A stretch of 15,096 nt of DNA from an uncultured Verrucomicrobiae bacterium (GTDB lineage Bacteria > Verrucomicrobiota > Verrucomicrobiia > Verrucomicrobiales > Akkermansiaceae): positions 1 through 15,096 of the forward strand of contig CALGOH010000045.1 of assembly GCA_937957985.1 (NCBI GenBank). The letters run 5' to 3'. The notes under the pieces were generated by a model. That model did no database searches and was not told the DNA's origin. It saw only the letters and a program-made list of their open reading frames with translations. A program made the position numbers and the translations under genes. How positions within the stretch are numbered: position 1 is the stretch's first letter; each line of letters opens with the position of its first letter. This document shows positions 14,782 through 15,096 of the stretch, piece after piece.

Positions 14782-15096
14782 TCAATCGGCGGATCGATCC
14801 GGAAGCCTGGTGGGAATGCCGGCGCCGGTTTGATCGAGCCAGGCCTCGAGCTGCCTGCGGAGCTTCGCGGCCTCCTCCGGCATGGCGGCGGCGAGGTCCT
14901 TGGTTTCGCCGATGTCCCTGGCGAGGTCGTAGAGTTCCACCGAGTCGTCGTCGTAGTGCAGGATCAGCTTGTGGTCGCCGTCGCGGATCGCGGATCCCGG
15001 ACGGTTCTCCTTGTGGAAGGCGAAGTGCGGGTAGTGGAAGTAGAGCGGCTCGTGGGAGAACTCCTCGCCGCGGAGCAGCGGCTCCAGCGAGGTGCC
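14782..15096 (-). CDS. Sulfatase, C-terminal part (runs off the window)
   Basis: The last 104 residues of a sulfatase are present, entering from the right edge and ending at TGA 14784-14782. The sequence GTSLEPLLRGEEFSHEPLYFHYPH, then SAIRDGDHKLILHYDDDSVELYDLARDIGETKDLA, is the typical C-terminal subdomain of formylglycine-dependent sulfatases (alkaline phosphatase superfamily): a core strand with xAIRDGDxKLI followed by ELYDLxxDxxExxxLA. The catalytic Cys/Ser motif lies outside the window, so its class cannot be told. It is 32 bp upstream of the GH116-like gene on the same strand and is probably co-transcribed with it, removing sulfate from a glycan that the hydrolase then cleaves. Confidence 0.88.
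   Translation of the reverse strand, partial: GTSLEPLLRGEEFSHEPLYFHYPHFAFHKENRPGSAIRDGDHKLILHYDDDSVELYDLARDIGETKDLAAAMPEEAAKLRRQLEAWLDQTGAGIPTRLPDRSAD

Overview
The window looks like a high-GC chromosomal segment from a Verrucomicrobiota bacterium (or a close Planctomycetota/PVC relative). The clues are a PDZ/HEAT protein that I read as DUF6288, a Tat-exported GH116-type glycosidase beside a sulfatase, and weak or absent Shine-Dalgarno sequences. The assignment rests on gene content only; there is no rRNA or other marker gene.

Left part (1-4833): an accessory island. It starts with a possible C-terminal tail of an unknown gene (2-85), then four short dispersed repeats with the core ACTGACCCC (81-239), and the N-terminal remnant of an IS4-type transposase (232-603, minus). 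A second cluster of related repeats follows (678-773, core GGACCGACCCC). Next come two translationally coupled minus-strand genes: a class 2 OLD-family ATPase/TOPRIM nuclease (2580-4685) and a UvrD-like helicase (808-2580). This pair has the architecture of a Gabija (GajA-GajB) anti-phage system. Inverted copies of the same repeat sit directly before the OLD gene (4687-4719), so the defence pair is bracketed by inward-facing repeats. Hand counts of one 60-base line each give 34/60 GC in the helicase gene and 44/60 in the TonB receptor gene, consistent with horizontal acquisition.

Middle (4834-10672), all minus strand: a 1031-residue exported DUF6288-like protein, a TonB-dependent receptor with the copper-receptor signature CPNHMDPP (OprC/NosA type), and a small membrane-anchored protein with a CPMC pair. 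The last two probably form a copper uptake/handling unit.

Right-middle (10865-12075): remains of toxin-antitoxin traffic. A DUF6922-like gene is followed by an AbiEii-type nucleotidyltransferase gene that breaks off after about 88 codons. It runs into a degenerate copy of the 3' end of the GH116 gene. A complete RelE/ParE-type toxin and its antitoxin follow on the minus strand. This module lies between two 49-bp direct repeats (46/49 identical), one in the fragment and one in the intact GH116 gene.

Right end (12101-15096), minus strand: an 882-residue Tat-exported GH116-like glycoside hydrolase and, 32 bp upstream, the C-terminal part of a sulfatase that runs off the window. They look like one operon for degrading a sulfated glycan or glycoconjugate.
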